From Rhizobium sp. BK399 (GTDB lineage: Bacteria > Pseudomonadota > Alphaproteobacteria > Rhizobiales > Rhizobiaceae): DNA of 64,000 nt. This document shows positions 34,161-43,313 of this stretch, in pieces. The DNA lies in NCBI RefSeq assembly GCF_014194695.1, contig NZ_JACIAH010000025.1, positions 1 to 64,000 of the forward strand. The letters are read 5' to 3'. A program made the translations under genes and the position numbers. The notes under the pieces were generated by a model, which was not told the DNA's origin, did no database searches, and saw only the letters and a program-made list of their open reading frames with translations. The first letter of the stretch is position 1, and every line of letters begins with the position of its first letter.

Positions 34161-35527
34161 GACAGTCCCTTTGCAAGCTCGCAAAGTGGAACCGGCTTGA
34201 TCGGAGCCTGAGCGCGGATGCGGCCAACAGACTCGATCGGGACGCCGCCGGTTGCCGCAATAAGCTCAGCCGTGGCTTGTCCGCAGATACGGCCCTGGCA
34301 CCTGCCCATGCCCACGCGACAAAACGCCTTTATCCGATTGATCTCGGTCTCGCCTGACGCAAGCACTGCCTGCCGGATTGTGCCGGCCGTCAACTCTTCG
34401 CACCGGCATACCGTAACTTCGTCGGGAATTTCCGAAGCCTTCGCGTGCGGATACGCAAAGACCTTGTCCAGTGCCCTCCTGAATCGCGCCGATCTCTCCA
34501 CAAGTCGACGATCGCGGCGCAAACGCGCGTGGGCACCATATCCAGCGTCGACGAGCAATGCAGAGGCAGCAATTCTTCCTGTTAACTCCGCAAGTCCGCT
34601 GCCTCGAACTGACATCCCATCGCCGGCAAGATAGACGTTCGATATCGTCGAGCGCCCGTCGAGATCTGCGCGTGGCAGCCATTGCCGTTGTCCCTCGTCG
34701 AAATCGAATTCAGCGCCGAGCAGATCCGCGATTTGAGACTCGGCTTTCAAACCATGCCCGATGGCTAGCGCATCGCAGGCCAGGATCCTCTCGCGCCGGC
34801 GGTGCCTGAAAACCAATGCGGCGACTTTTTCATCAGCGCCACAGATCACTTCGATGGGTTCGGCGCCCTGATGAATGGCAACGCCTCGTGCCCGCAGTGC
34901 AGCCATGTAGTAGAGACCTCTGACGAAGATGGCCTTGCCGCTCGCCAGTGCTGGAACATGGCGCCAGGCACGATGCGGTCTGCCCGTCTCGAGAACGGCA
35001 ACTACGCACGCGCCGGCCAAGGCATATTGGTAGGCGACGAGATAGAGTAACGGGCCAGTACCCGCAAACAGGACGCGGCGGCCAACGAGGGAAGCATCTG
35101 CCTTTAGGGCGACCTGAGCGCCGCCGAGACTGTAAACTCCGGGAGCAGTCCAGCCCTTAACCGGAAACAGGCGATCCATCGCCCCCGATGCGATGACGAG
35201 GCTCGACCATGGTTGCACGGAAGCCCTGCCGGCATTGACGACGTGGAGCATCCCAACGGCTGCGCCCCAGATCTGGGTGTTCGGCCGGTAGTCAATGTCG
35301 CTCCTCAACGACGCGACTGCGTTGAAATTCGCGAGAGCTCTTGCGGTATCGAACCCATAGAGCTGGCTTGTCGGTCGCATCAGCTCCGGTTGCGGTTGCC
35401 GAAAGACCTGCCCGCCAAATTCAGGTGCCTCATCAATGAGGACTGGTTTCACACCGGCCTCAACGAGTACGCCAGCTGCCGCAATGCCCGCGGGACCGGC
35501 GCCTATGATCACGATCGGCGCAGTCAT
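34157..35527 (-). CDS. FAD/NAD oxidoreductase with BFD-like Fe-S domain (HcnB/OoxA-like)
   Basis: A 456-residue pyridine-nucleotide-disulfide-oxidoreductase-fold subunit. FAD motif VIIGAGPAGIAAAGVLVEAG at 5-24, a second nucleotide-binding motif in FAGTGPLLYLVAYQYALAG, and a C-terminal Fer2_BFD-type cluster domain: VCRCEE, then FCRVGMGRCQGRICG. It matches HcnB and opine-oxidase A subunits. Start overlaps the [2Fe-2S] gene stop by 4 bp. Presumed to pass electrons from the DAO subunit. Confidence 0.87.
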   Translation of the reverse strand: MTAPIVIIGAGPAGIAAAGVLVEAGVKPVLIDEAPEFGGQVFRQPQPELMRPTSQLYGFDTARALANFNAVASLRSDIDYRPNTQIWGAAVGMLHVVNAGRASVQPWSSLVIASGAMDRLFPVKGWTAPGVYSLGGAQVALKADASLVGRRVLFAGTGPLLYLVAYQYALAGACVVAVLETGRPHRAWRHVPALASGKAIFVRGLYYMAALRARGVAIHQGAEPIEVICGADEKVAALVFRHRRRERILACDALAIGHGLKAESQIADLLGAEFDFDEGQRQWLPRADLDGRSTISNVYLAGDGMSVRGSGLAELTGRIAASALLVDAGYGAHARLRRDRRLVERSARFRRALDKVFAYPHAKASEIPDEVTVCRCEELTAGTIRQAVLASGETEINRIKAFCRVGMGRCQGRICGQATAELIAATGGVPIESVGRIRAQAPIKPVPLCELAKGLS

Positions 35528-35829
35528 GGCAGGTCCTCCCGTGTTGTCATCAGCTGCATCCCCTCCTCGACGCGGGTCGTACAGGCCCGCAATCGACGAC
35601 CGTCCGCCTGCCAGATCCAGCAGTCCTGGCAGGCGCCCATCATGCAGAAACCGCCGCGCCTTTCTTTCGAGAACTCGGAGTTGCGCACGTAGCCAATCTC
35701 CGAGCGGAGAGCGGTCAGAACGCTCTCGCCCCGCCTTGCTGATACCGGGCGCCTGTCAACGGTGATGTTGACTGGCGCAGCCACGGCTACGACCAGTCGT
35801 GGCGGCCCGGAATCCTGCTTTCTGGCCAT
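35524..35829 (-). CDS. [2Fe-2S] ferredoxin-like subunit (HcnA-like)
   Basis: A 101-residue protein with the cluster Cys62-x4-Cys67-x2-Cys70-x12-Cys83 (FCMMGACQDCW, then RACTT). It matches the small Fer2_4 subunit of heterotrimeric glycine/proline/opine dehydrogenases. ATG 35829 (MARKQDSG) follows GAGG. It is the promoter-proximal gene of the leftward operon and divergent from the MmgE/PrpD gene; the palindrome at 35870 lies between. Confidence 0.86.
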   Translation of the reverse strand: MARKQDSGPPRLVVAVAAPVNITVDRRPVSARRGESVLTALRSEIGYVRNSEFSKERRGGFCMMGACQDCWIWQADGRRLRACTTRVEEGMQLMTTREDLP

Positions 35830-35869
35830 TTCGAACCTCACTCCCGCATTTGTTGTTGACAGGCTATGC

Positions 35870-35884
35870 ATCCACATTATGGAT
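35870..35884. promoter_or_regulatory. 15-bp operator palindrome, copy 1
   Basis: ATCCACATTATGGAT, arms ATCCA/TGGAT. It is the exact reverse complement of 44358-44372. It lies 41 bp upstream of the [2Fe-2S] start and 56 bp upstream of the MmgE/PrpD start, in a divergent promoter. The size and symmetry fit an IclR- or GntR-type operator. Confidence 0.65.
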
Positions 35885-35939
35885 GTCAACGCGTGTAGCT
35901 ATCCACTTTCAACTTGTTCTCACTGGGGATGTTCGAAAC

Positions 35940-37349
35940 TTGAGTACTACCTTGAAGAGTATTGGAGCTTTTGGGGATTCCTACGCCCTGATGGCGTTGG
36001 CAAATTCCTGCAGAGCGGCAACGGATGTGCCCGAACCTGCTCTTGACGCCGCCCGCAGAACCCTCCTGGACACCTTGGGTGTTTCGGCAGCGGGTTCCGC
36101 GACTGCCGGCGGCAATGCCTCCCATGCTGCCGCCCCGACCATCTGGGGCAGCGGAGGCTCTTCCGTCTGGTTTTCCGCGACGAAACTGCCGCCAGCGGGA
36201 GCGGCGTTCGTGAATGCGACCTATGCTGCTGCCCTGGATCTCGATGATGGTCATCGAGGGGCATCCGGACATCCGGCGGCTGCAATTATCCCGGCCGTCC
36301 TTGCGGTCGGCCAAACGACAAATGCCAGTCCGGCACAGCTGTTGACTGCCATCGTGCTCGGCTACGAGGTCGCCGTCAGGGCCTCGGCCGCGCGTGACAT
36401 CGCAAGCCTGCGCACGACCGACAGCGGGCTATGGTGTGGTCTTGGCGTCGCAGCGGCTGCAGGGTGGCTAGCCGGCCATTCCACGCCAGTCATTGCGCAT
36501 GCGATGGCGATCGCCGGGCAGACGTCGACATCTCAGGCCGCGACCGGCTGGACACAGCTTGGCCACACCGTCAAGGAAGGGATCCCCTGGGCTACGGCAA
36601 ATGGTCTCCAGGCCCTTGCTCTGGCGGCTAGCGGCCACAGAGGACCATTGGATCTTCTCGACGATCCTGTTGCTTACGATCGTGCCGCGCTCATTGAAAA
36701 CTTTGGACGCGACTGGGCGATCGAGCAGGCCTATTTCAAGATCTACAGCTGCTGTCGGTGGGCTCATGCCGCAATTGATGGTGCGCTCATCCTCAAGAGT
36801 CTGATGCAGGTCTGCGACAGTGAGATTGAAAGCATCGTCGTCGAAACCTTCGATCGGGCGTTGACACTTCCCAACCAGAGCGAACCGCAATCGAGCGAGG
36901 CCGCGCAATACAGCATCCCCTTTTGCGTTGCTCTTGCCTTGATCCATGGTCCCGAGGCACTGCTGCCGCTCAAGGACGATCACCTCAAGGATCGGTCCGT
37001 GACCAATCTTGCTGGGCGAATTCGATTGACGAGCGCAGATGACTATATCGGCGTCTTTCCCGCCGCCACGCCAGCACGTGTCACCATGATCGCCAACGGC
37101 CGCCGCCACAAGACAGTCGAGATTTGTTTGCCCAAGGGTGAACCTAAAAATCCGCTATCGGATGCAGATCTGAAGCGAAAGTTTGAAAGGCTCGCTTCCA
37201 TGGGGGCTCTGACCGCGGACGTCGCGCAAGAGATCTTCGATGTTGTGAACCGTCTCCGCTTTCATGACGCGACCGATCTTTTCGCCGCGCTTGGACCGCG
37301 CGAGAGCAGCAAACTGGACGCGCTACGGACGTCGGTGGTCGGCGACTGA
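35940..37349 (+). CDS. MmgE/PrpD-family protein
   Basis: About 469 residues of the 2-methylcitrate dehydratase/IDS-epimerase/aconitate-decarboxylase family. Features: ARRTLLDTLGVSAAGSATAG, ALDLDDGHRGASGHPAAAII (the catalytic Asp/His strand), and KIYSCCRWAHAAIDG. The start is probably the TTG at 35940 (STTLKSIGAFGDSY); ATG 35991 is possible, and the long open frame to 35799 overlaps the divergent gene. Members act on tricarboxylates or on iminodisuccinate in Rhizobiales. The context favours an isomerase or lyase step in opine-like breakdown. Confidence 0.83.
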   Translation: MSTTLKSIGAFGDSYALMALANSCRAATDVPEPALDAARRTLLDTLGVSAAGSATAGGNASHAAAPTIWGSGGSSVWFSATKLPPAGAAFVNATYAAALDLDDGHRGASGHPAAAIIPAVLAVGQTTNASPAQLLTAIVLGYEVAVRASAARDIASLRTTDSGLWCGLGVAAAAGWLAGHSTPVIAHAMAIAGQTSTSQAATGWTQLGHTVKEGIPWATANGLQALALAASGHRGPLDLLDDPVAYDRAALIENFGRDWAIEQAYFKIYSCCRWAHAAIDGALILKSLMQVCDSEIESIVVETFDRALTLPNQSEPQSSEAAQYSIPFCVALALIHGPEALLPLKDDHLKDRSVTNLAGRIRLTSADDYIGVFPAATPARVTMIANGRRHKTVEICLPKGEPKNPLSDADLKRKFERLASMGALTADVAQEIFDVVNRLRFHDATDLFAALGPRESSKLDALRTSVVGD

Positions 37350-37588
37350 CGCGGAACGGACAAACGAATCTACATCTGCGACCGAACGGCTCGAACAGGC
37401 TGCACAACAGCCTGACTGTTGCACAGCTCCGTTCTGCTCGGGCATGGTTGCCCGGCCGATCGGAGTTTGGAGCGAAACGGAAGCGCTGGCAAATCTTTCG
37501 GGTCATCCGGTCTGCATAAGAACTTACTTGGAAGTCGGGCCGGCGCGGCCTTGCGACCAACAACGCTTTCTGCCATTCATCGAAGGAC

Positions 37589-38119
37589 ATGACGCGGAAA
37601 AAGCAATCCAAAAATGGGCGCACGGCCAGACCAAAATCGCTCTTGAAACAGCTGGCAGCCGTCCCGGAGAAGCTCTTCACGGGAAAGTTTAGGCAGCAAT
37701 TCGCGGCCATATGCTTTCGATACAAGGCCGATCGGCAAACGATCGAGATTCTGATGGTCACATCCCGCGACAGTGGACGCTGGATCATCCCCAAGGGTTG
37801 GCCGATAGAAGGCAAGGAGCCTTACAAGACGGCTGCAATCGAGGCATTTGAAGAAGCTGGTATGCGTGGGAAAGTCAGGAAGAAACCGATCGGCAGATAC
37901 ACCTACCTGAAGCTGCTGGGAGATGGCGACGTTGTGCCTTGTATCGTCGATGTCTTTCAAATCGAGATCAAAGAGTCGCACGGAAACTTCAAGGAGCGTG
38001 GCGAGCGAACGATTGTCTGGGTAAGTCCGGACGAGGCAGCTCGACGCGTTCGCGAGGTAGAGTTGAAGTCACTGCTAGTGGAATTCAAGCCGCAACGGCG
38101 TCGACCCACGCCCAAGTGA
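37589..38119 (+). CDS. Nudix hydrolase
   Basis: A 176-residue Nudix protein. The box lies in WIIPKGWPIEGKEPYKTAAI followed by EAFEEAGMRG. The EExG core is kept, while the first Glu and the Arg of the canonical GX5EX7REUXEEXGU read Lys and Ile, as in a diverged rhizobial subfamily. The N-terminus is strongly basic. It should cleave a nucleoside-diphosphate derivative, if active. A broken relative lies at 51024-51372. Not obviously part of the catabolic pathway. Confidence 0.85.
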   Translation: MTRKKQSKNGRTARPKSLLKQLAAVPEKLFTGKFRQQFAAICFRYKADRQTIEILMVTSRDSGRWIIPKGWPIEGKEPYKTAAIEAFEEAGMRGKVRKKPIGRYTYLKLLGDGDVVPCIVDVFQIEIKESHGNFKERGERTIVWVSPDEAARRVREVELKSLLVEFKPQRRRPTPK

Positions 38120-38354
38120 CGAGCGAACGAGCGAGCTGCCGCCGATTTGAGCCCAGGCTCGCCTGGCTTTCGATCAGCCAGCATCATAAGGAGCGGCGAG
38201 CGCCTTCTGGTGTAAGGAGACGGCCCATCGCGCAACTCCGGCAAGAGTCGTCTCTTTGAATCCAACTTCAGAAATCCTCCTCAGGCGCGGCCATGCCGTT
38301 TACATTGTCGTCGCGATGTATATGGAATCGCACCAAAGAAAATGCGGAAACGAC

Positions 38355-39140
38355 ATGGCCAAGGAAGAGATCGCGGGAACCGGCACGCAATTACTCGATC
38401 GAGCGGTCGCAATCCTGAAATATCTGGGAGAAGTTGGGCAGAGCGGCGCCTCGATGGCGAGGATCGTCGAGGCTATGGAACTCAAGCAGCCGACTGTCCA
38501 TCGCATTGTGACCGCGCTCGAACGGCACGGATTGGTTGATCGCGAACGTCAGACCAAGAGATATAGGTTGGGGCTGGCCCTCTTTGCCATGGGCGCTGCA
38601 GCAGCTGACGGAACCGGGCTGCGGCAGCTCGCCCGCCCGGCGCTGATGCGTCTTGCTGCAACGACCGGCGATTCCGTGTTCCTCATGGCGCGCGCGGGCT
38701 TTAACACCGTGTGCGTCGACAGACAGCAGGGTACATATGTGATCGACAGCCTCACCGGCCATATAGGCGGACAAATCCCGATGGGGATCGGGCCGGCGAG
38801 CCAGGCGATCCTGGCCTTTCTGCCACAGGCCGAAGCAGACGTCATCCTCGACCAGAATGCTGCGCTCTATAAACAGTATGGTACGTTCACAGCCCGCAAG
38901 ATCAAGGACGCGATTAAGAAGATAAGGACCGACGGCTATGCGCTCGATAACGGCGAACTGGTCGCCGGCATATCGTCTATCGCGGTTCCTGTCTTGCCGC
39001 CCGGTAGAGACGCGATCGCCTCGCTCGCCATCAACCTGACGAGCCCACGACTAACCGAGGGCCGCCTGCCAGAGCTCGTTGCGTTGCTGACGACTGAGGT
39101 GCGAAAGATCGAGGCGCAGCTCAACCCGCTGGCGGAGTAA
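38355..39140 (+). CDS. IclR-family regulator
   Basis: About 261 residues: N-terminal winged HTH (SMARIVEAMELKQPTVHRIV, TALERHGLVDRERQTKRYRL) and C-terminal IclR effector domain (about 90-260). The start MAKEEIAGTG at 38355 is chosen by family alignment; ATG 38322 or 38316 would also work. It is the only DNA-binding regulator in the 28-45 kb cluster, so it is the best candidate for the ATCCA-N5-TGGAT operators, which are not seen at its own promoter. Confidence 0.87.
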   Translation: MAKEEIAGTGTQLLDRAVAILKYLGEVGQSGASMARIVEAMELKQPTVHRIVTALERHGLVDRERQTKRYRLGLALFAMGAAAADGTGLRQLARPALMRLAATTGDSVFLMARAGFNTVCVDRQQGTYVIDSLTGHIGGQIPMGIGPASQAILAFLPQAEADVILDQNAALYKQYGTFTARKIKDAIKKIRTDGYALDNGELVAGISSIAVPVLPPGRDAIASLAINLTSPRLTEGRLPELVALLTTEVRKIEAQLNPLAE

Positions 39141-39181
39141 GCCGTGCAAGGCCAGGGCGGGACTGGATCTGTTATCCAGCG

Positions 39182-40081
39182 CTAGGCCAAGTTCTCGAAG
39201 CCGGCATCGAGGGCCACCTCCTTCAGGCCAAGAGATGAAAGAATGAGGCTCGGGCGGGAGCCGTGCTTCTGGCAGAGCTGTTCAAAGGCTGCCCTGTCGA
39301 AGCCATGTCGGGACCTGAAATAGTGATGGTGAATTCCGCTCAGCACCAGAGCGGACGAGATATTTGCCTGATTGGCGCCAGTTATATCCGTTGCGAGGCT
39401 GTCTCCGATCGCAAGCACCCGATTGGGCGGCAGCTGTAGCATTCCCAGCGCCTTTTGATAGGTCGGCAAAGCCGGCTTCCCAAACCGATAAACTCTACCT
39501 CCGAAAGACTCATACTCCGCCGCCACCACTCCAGCGCAGGCAACCTCCCGGTCGCCGATCAATACGCTCAGATCCGGATTTGCGCAGATGAGCGGCAAGT
39601 TGCGCGCTGCCGCCTCTTTCAATGCCGCAAAGCCCGCAGTTTGCCCCGATGTCCCCGTAGCGAGAACAAAGTCCGCATCCGATACATCTGCCACTCTCGC
39701 GAAAGCCAGACCGGTCAGAAGCCCTGATAGCTCGTCGGGTCCAATGTGGAAGAACCTCGACCCCAAGGTTGGCATGAAGGAAGGTTCCCGCTCCGATAAA
39801 GATTCGAATACGAGCTCACCCGAGGTAATCAATGCGTCGTAATATCCCACGTCGATTTTCATCGACTGAAGCCGAGTTGCCACCTGCTGTGTCCGTCGCG
39901 GTGAATTCGACAGCAGGCAGATCCTTTTGTTAATCGATCTAAGGTGGCGAAGCACGTCAAGCGCCGGCGGAAATGAGCGGACGCCGTCATGGAGGACACC
40001 GAAGAGATCGATGATAAAACCTTCAAAGCTCTCCGCAATGTTCCGGAATGTCGGCTGGTCGCCGTTAAAATTCCGCATCAT
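39182..40081 (-). CDS. HAD class IIA phosphatase
   Basis: A 299-residue HAD hydrolase of the TIGR01459-like branch. Motif I IIDLFGVLHDG has Asp25; the second Asp is replaced as in the DLWGVLHDG branch. Motif II CLLSNSPRRT, motif III region FGKPALPTYQKAL, motif IV AIGDSLATDITGA. It should dephosphorylate a small phosphorylated sugar, acid or nucleotide. It lies 9 bp after the EamA gene, forming an operon with racemase and transporter. Confidence 0.85.
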   Translation of the reverse strand: MMRNFNGDQPTFRNIAESFEGFIIDLFGVLHDGVRSFPPALDVLRHLRSINKRICLLSNSPRRTQQVATRLQSMKIDVGYYDALITSGELVFESLSEREPSFMPTLGSRFFHIGPDELSGLLTGLAFARVADVSDADFVLATGTSGQTAGFAALKEAAARNLPLICANPDLSVLIGDREVACAGVVAAEYESFGGRVYRFGKPALPTYQKALGMLQLPPNRVLAIGDSLATDITGANQANISSALVLSGIHHHYFRSRHGFDRAAFEQLCQKHGSRPSLILSSLGLKEVALDAGFENLA

Positions 40082-40090
40082 CTTTCCCTT

Positions 40091-40939
40091 TCACCGAATG
40101 GCACTGCGTGGTGTGGCGAGGTGGGCAACGACCGCGCAAAGCACAAGGCTTCCGCCGCAGGCAGTTTGCCAGGACGGACGCATGCCATATGCAAGCCAGA
40201 CGGATATGATCGAAAGCGGCATTTCAGCCAGGGAAAGCAACGCTGTCTCTGCTGGCGGGAGCTGGCGTGCGCCTTTGGCATAGAAGACCAGGCCAAGCGT
40301 CATCTGAAACAAAGCAAACGCCGCAAGAAGACAGGCCTCGCGACCTGTCACGGCAAGGTGATCGCCAATGGATGCTGCCACCACCATCGAAATGGCGTTG
40401 GAGAGCGCTACCATCCCCAGAACCGTTGGCGTCTTCGACATCCTAAAGGCAATGGTCATCACTGCCATGCAGCTTGTCATTGCCAGCGCCAGTGCGTCTC
40501 CCAAAATGCGCAAGCCTGACGACACCGAACCTGAGAAGATGAATATGGCACCCGCGGCAGCAAGAACGCCGAACGCCGTCGTTCGGCTCGATGCGGTTTC
40601 ATTCGAGACCACAACAGCAATCATGGTTGTCAACAATGGAAGAGACGCATGAATGACCGCGACATTGGCTACCGATGTGAGGCGCAGAGCAGCGATGAAA
40701 AACAGTGTTGCCAATGCTGACATTGTGCTTGCCAGCAACGCATGGCTGTCAAAGCCAATCAAAGCGCGGAGATCACGTTGATGGACGAGAAGCAAAACGG
40801 TAAAAATTAGGGCAAAGGCGCTGCGCCAGAAGACAACCGCTAAAAGCGGCGCCTTCAAAAGACCCATGAACAATCCCGCCGTGCTGAACATGGCGGCTGA
40901 TACCAAGACGAAGAGCGAAGCAAGGTGACGAGGTTTCAA
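40091..40939 (-). CDS. EamA/DMT-family transporter
   Basis: A 282-residue inner-membrane protein with about ten helices in two EamA repeats (LFVLVSAAMFSTAGLFMGLL; later ALAMTSCMAVMTIAFRM and PPAETALLSLAEMPLSII). Such proteins usually export or exchange small metabolites. The start overlaps the racemase stop by 4 bp. In this cluster it may remove a toxic intermediate; the direction is not provable. Confidence 0.86.
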   Translation of the reverse strand: MKPRHLASLFVLVSAAMFSTAGLFMGLLKAPLLAVVFWRSAFALIFTVLLLVHQRDLRALIGFDSHALLASTMSALATLFFIAALRLTSVANVAVIHASLPLLTTMIAVVVSNETASSRTTAFGVLAAAGAIFIFSGSVSSGLRILGDALALAMTSCMAVMTIAFRMSKTPTVLGMVALSNAISMVVAASIGDHLAVTGREACLLAAFALFQMTLGLVFYAKGARQLPPAETALLSLAEMPLSIISVWLAYGMRPSWQTACGGSLVLCAVVAHLATPRSAIR

Positions 40940-42021
40940 GTCTGCTCTCCCGCGCTATTTGTGCGATAACGGCGCTGGCTGGACTGACCGAGCCTTGTAA
41001 GCAATTCCTGCGGTATCGTTGCTGCAGGGCCAGCTAACTTTTCCACCGGCTGACTTGTGCTTATGAGTTCCACCCAGAGACCCGGTCGCCTGAGTGCGGC
41101 AGGAATATCCGTCACGTCGATGGCAGCGTATTCCATTGACACCCTGCCAACCACGGGTGCGCGATAGGAGCCAACCTCGACCGACATCCGGTTGGCAAGC
41201 GACCATGGGAAGCCATGCGCATAACCTGCAGCAATGACTGCGATCCAGGTCGGACGCGACGTGCGAAACGTCGCCATGTAACCGACTGTTGCTCCAGCCT
41301 GAAACAAACGCGTATCAACGATCCGGGCGCGTAGCCTTATGACGGGCAGGAAGGGATCGGTCTTGAAGTCGGCATTGCCGATCCCGAAAATGGCCGAACC
41401 GATACGCACCTGATCAAAACGATAGGCCGCGCCGAGCAACAATCCGGAGGATGCTGCAAGACTGCGCCGTACATTTCCAAGCAGGCCGGCAATCCCGATG
41501 AACCGGTCTCGCTGCAGAGCGTTCAGCGGATGTCGTGGATCATCTGCGCAGGCAAGGTGGCTCATCACCAGGACTGGGGAGCGTTGATTGAGATGGATGA
41601 AGCGGCAGACATCAGACTGGTTCAGCCCCAACCTCGAGAACCCCGTTTCGAGATTCATCGCATATGAGTAGCCCATAGATGTGATCGCTCTGGCCTCACC
41701 AAGCGTATTGCAGACCGGAACAAGGCGATCGTGCCGGTATTGTGCTTTGCGTCGCGCGCGATATCCCGAGAGCACGAAAATATCGGCATCCGGAAGCCGA
41801 CGTCTGATCCGCACTGCTTCGTCCACATCGGCTGCAAAAAAGCTCTTGCATCCGGCGCTTGCAAGGGACGAGACAACGGGGTCGACCCCCAACCCGTAGG
41901 CGTCGCTCTTGACCACCGCGCTCACATCGACCTTCTCGCCAACCAGACGCTTCACTGCCCGGAAGTTATGTTCGATAGCCTGGAGATCGACGAGAAGTCG
42001 GGGCTTTGATGCGTTCGACAT
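40936..42021 (-). CDS. Alanine-racemase-family PLP enzyme
   Basis: A 361-residue fold-type III PLP enzyme. Schiff-base Lys38 in VSAVVKSDAYGLG, MNLETGFSRLGL, phosphate/tyrosine loop AAGYAHGFPW with the catalytic Tyr, and VVGRVSMEYAAIDVTDI. The overall order is that of alanine racemase, but the sequence has drifted (AGYADGYPR normally; here AHGFPW), so a different amino-acid substrate is possible. It is divergent from the saccharopine-dehydrogenase-like gene and coupled to an exporter. Confidence 0.83.
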   Translation of the reverse strand: MSNASKPRLLVDLQAIEHNFRAVKRLVGEKVDVSAVVKSDAYGLGVDPVVSSLASAGCKSFFAADVDEAVRIRRRLPDADIFVLSGYRARRKAQYRHDRLVPVCNTLGEARAITSMGYSYAMNLETGFSRLGLNQSDVCRFIHLNQRSPVLVMSHLACADDPRHPLNALQRDRFIGIAGLLGNVRRSLAASSGLLLGAAYRFDQVRIGSAIFGIGNADFKTDPFLPVIRLRARIVDTRLFQAGATVGYMATFRTSRPTWIAVIAAGYAHGFPWSLANRMSVEVGSYRAPVVGRVSMEYAAIDVTDIPAALRRPGLWVELISTSQPVEKLAGPAATIPQELLTRLGQSSQRRYRTNSAGEQT

Positions 42022-42149
42022 GCGGCGCTCGCATTAGCTGTGTCATTATGCGTTCCAATTTTCGGTTGCAGTTTAGATCAAGCTAATGCACAATGCAATC
42101 TATTGATGTCTTGAGAGAGCAATAACCGCATCACGAGCAATGGAGGGAT

Positions 42150-43313
42150 ATGATGACACCCAATCGTCAAACGAAGATTCTCGTTATCGGACAGGGCGTG
42201 CTTGGCGGCGACGTTCTGGATCTGCTGTTGCAGAGTGGCGCGCCGCTTGCGCTTACGGTTGGCGCACGCAACCAGGAAAAAGCGTTGCAGCGGATCAACC
42301 TTGCGCGCTACACGGCTCTCAACCTTGGTCAATCGCAACCCGTCGATCTGGTGACCGTCGACCTCATGGAGGTGGAGCAGACGGCTGATCTCATCGAAAG
42401 GTTAAAGCCCGACATCATCTTCAATGCCACAACACTGCACAGCTGGTGGGTAATAACCAAGCTTCCGCCGGCAGCCTTCGCACGTCTTGATGCTGGTCGC
42501 GGCGGTATATGGACGCCAATGCACCAGGTGCTGATCCGCAAGCTCATGAAGGCAGTTCGCCTGGTCGACAGCAAGGCCGTTGTTGTCAATGCATCCTATC
42601 CTGATGTCGTCAACGCTTCGCTTGCCGGCGAAGGGCTGGCGCCGTCGGTCGGCATCGGCAACATTGCCAATGCCGTTCCTGGCATCAGACTTGCCGCGTC
42701 GCACATGCTTAACCTGCCACCTGCAGAAGTCGACGTGCGCTTCTTCGCCCACCATTATTTGAGCTACCGGATGCCAAGCACCGGGGGGACCGATGGTGCG
42801 CCTTATCATCTGAGCATCTATGCCAACGGGATGGAGGTTCCAGCCGGAGAGATCGACCACGACGCGCTGTTCAAATCCGTGGCCAGCCGGTTTCGTCGCG
42901 TCAAGGGCCTGGCGGGCCAGTCTGTTACCGCCTCGTCGGCGACAGCCATGCTGCTGGCCCTCGCAAACCCGGCCGGACATGTCGTCCACGCGCCGGGGCC
43001 GCTGGGCCTTGTTGGTGGATATCCGGTGCGCATAGCCAAGGCAGGCCTTCTTGTCGATCTTCCCGGCAAGCTGACACTAGACGAGGCAATCGACATCAAT
43101 TGCCGATGCCAGCACTACGATGGCATCGAAAGTGTTGATGATGACGGTACCGTTCGTTTCACGGATGCCTCATCGGAGGTTCTTCACGAAGTCCTCGGCT
43201 TTGATCTCAAATCGTACAGCCCCGAAGAGTGTGAAGAGCGCGCAGCGGAACTGGCCGCTCACTTTGCGCACTTCGCACGTATCAATGGGATGCCTTCTGC
43301 TGTGGCCAGCTAG
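42150..43313 (+). CDS. Saccharopine-dehydrogenase-like NAD(P)-binding protein
   Basis: About 387 residues with an N-terminal Rossmann fold, ILVIGQGVLGGDVLDLLLQS, followed by an Asp-rich strand (DLVTVDLMEVEQTADLI) and FNATTLHSWW. Proteins of this type reduce or oxidise imino bonds (saccharopine- or opine-like dehydrogenases) or act in lipid metabolism. A double ATG follows GGAGGG. Its stop overlaps the end of the convergent C45 gene by 4 bp. The substrate is unknown. Confidence 0.72.
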   Translation: MMTPNRQTKILVIGQGVLGGDVLDLLLQSGAPLALTVGARNQEKALQRINLARYTALNLGQSQPVDLVTVDLMEVEQTADLIERLKPDIIFNATTLHSWWVITKLPPAAFARLDAGRGGIWTPMHQVLIRKLMKAVRLVDSKAVVVNASYPDVVNASLAGEGLAPSVGIGNIANAVPGIRLAASHMLNLPPAEVDVRFFAHHYLSYRMPSTGGTDGAPYHLSIYANGMEVPAGEIDHDALFKSVASRFRRVKGLAGQSVTASSATAMLLALANPAGHVVHAPGPLGLVGGYPVRIAKAGLLVDLPGKLTLDEAIDINCRCQHYDGIESVDDDGTVRFTDASSEVLHEVLGFDLKSYSPEECEERAAELAAHFAHFARINGMPSAVAS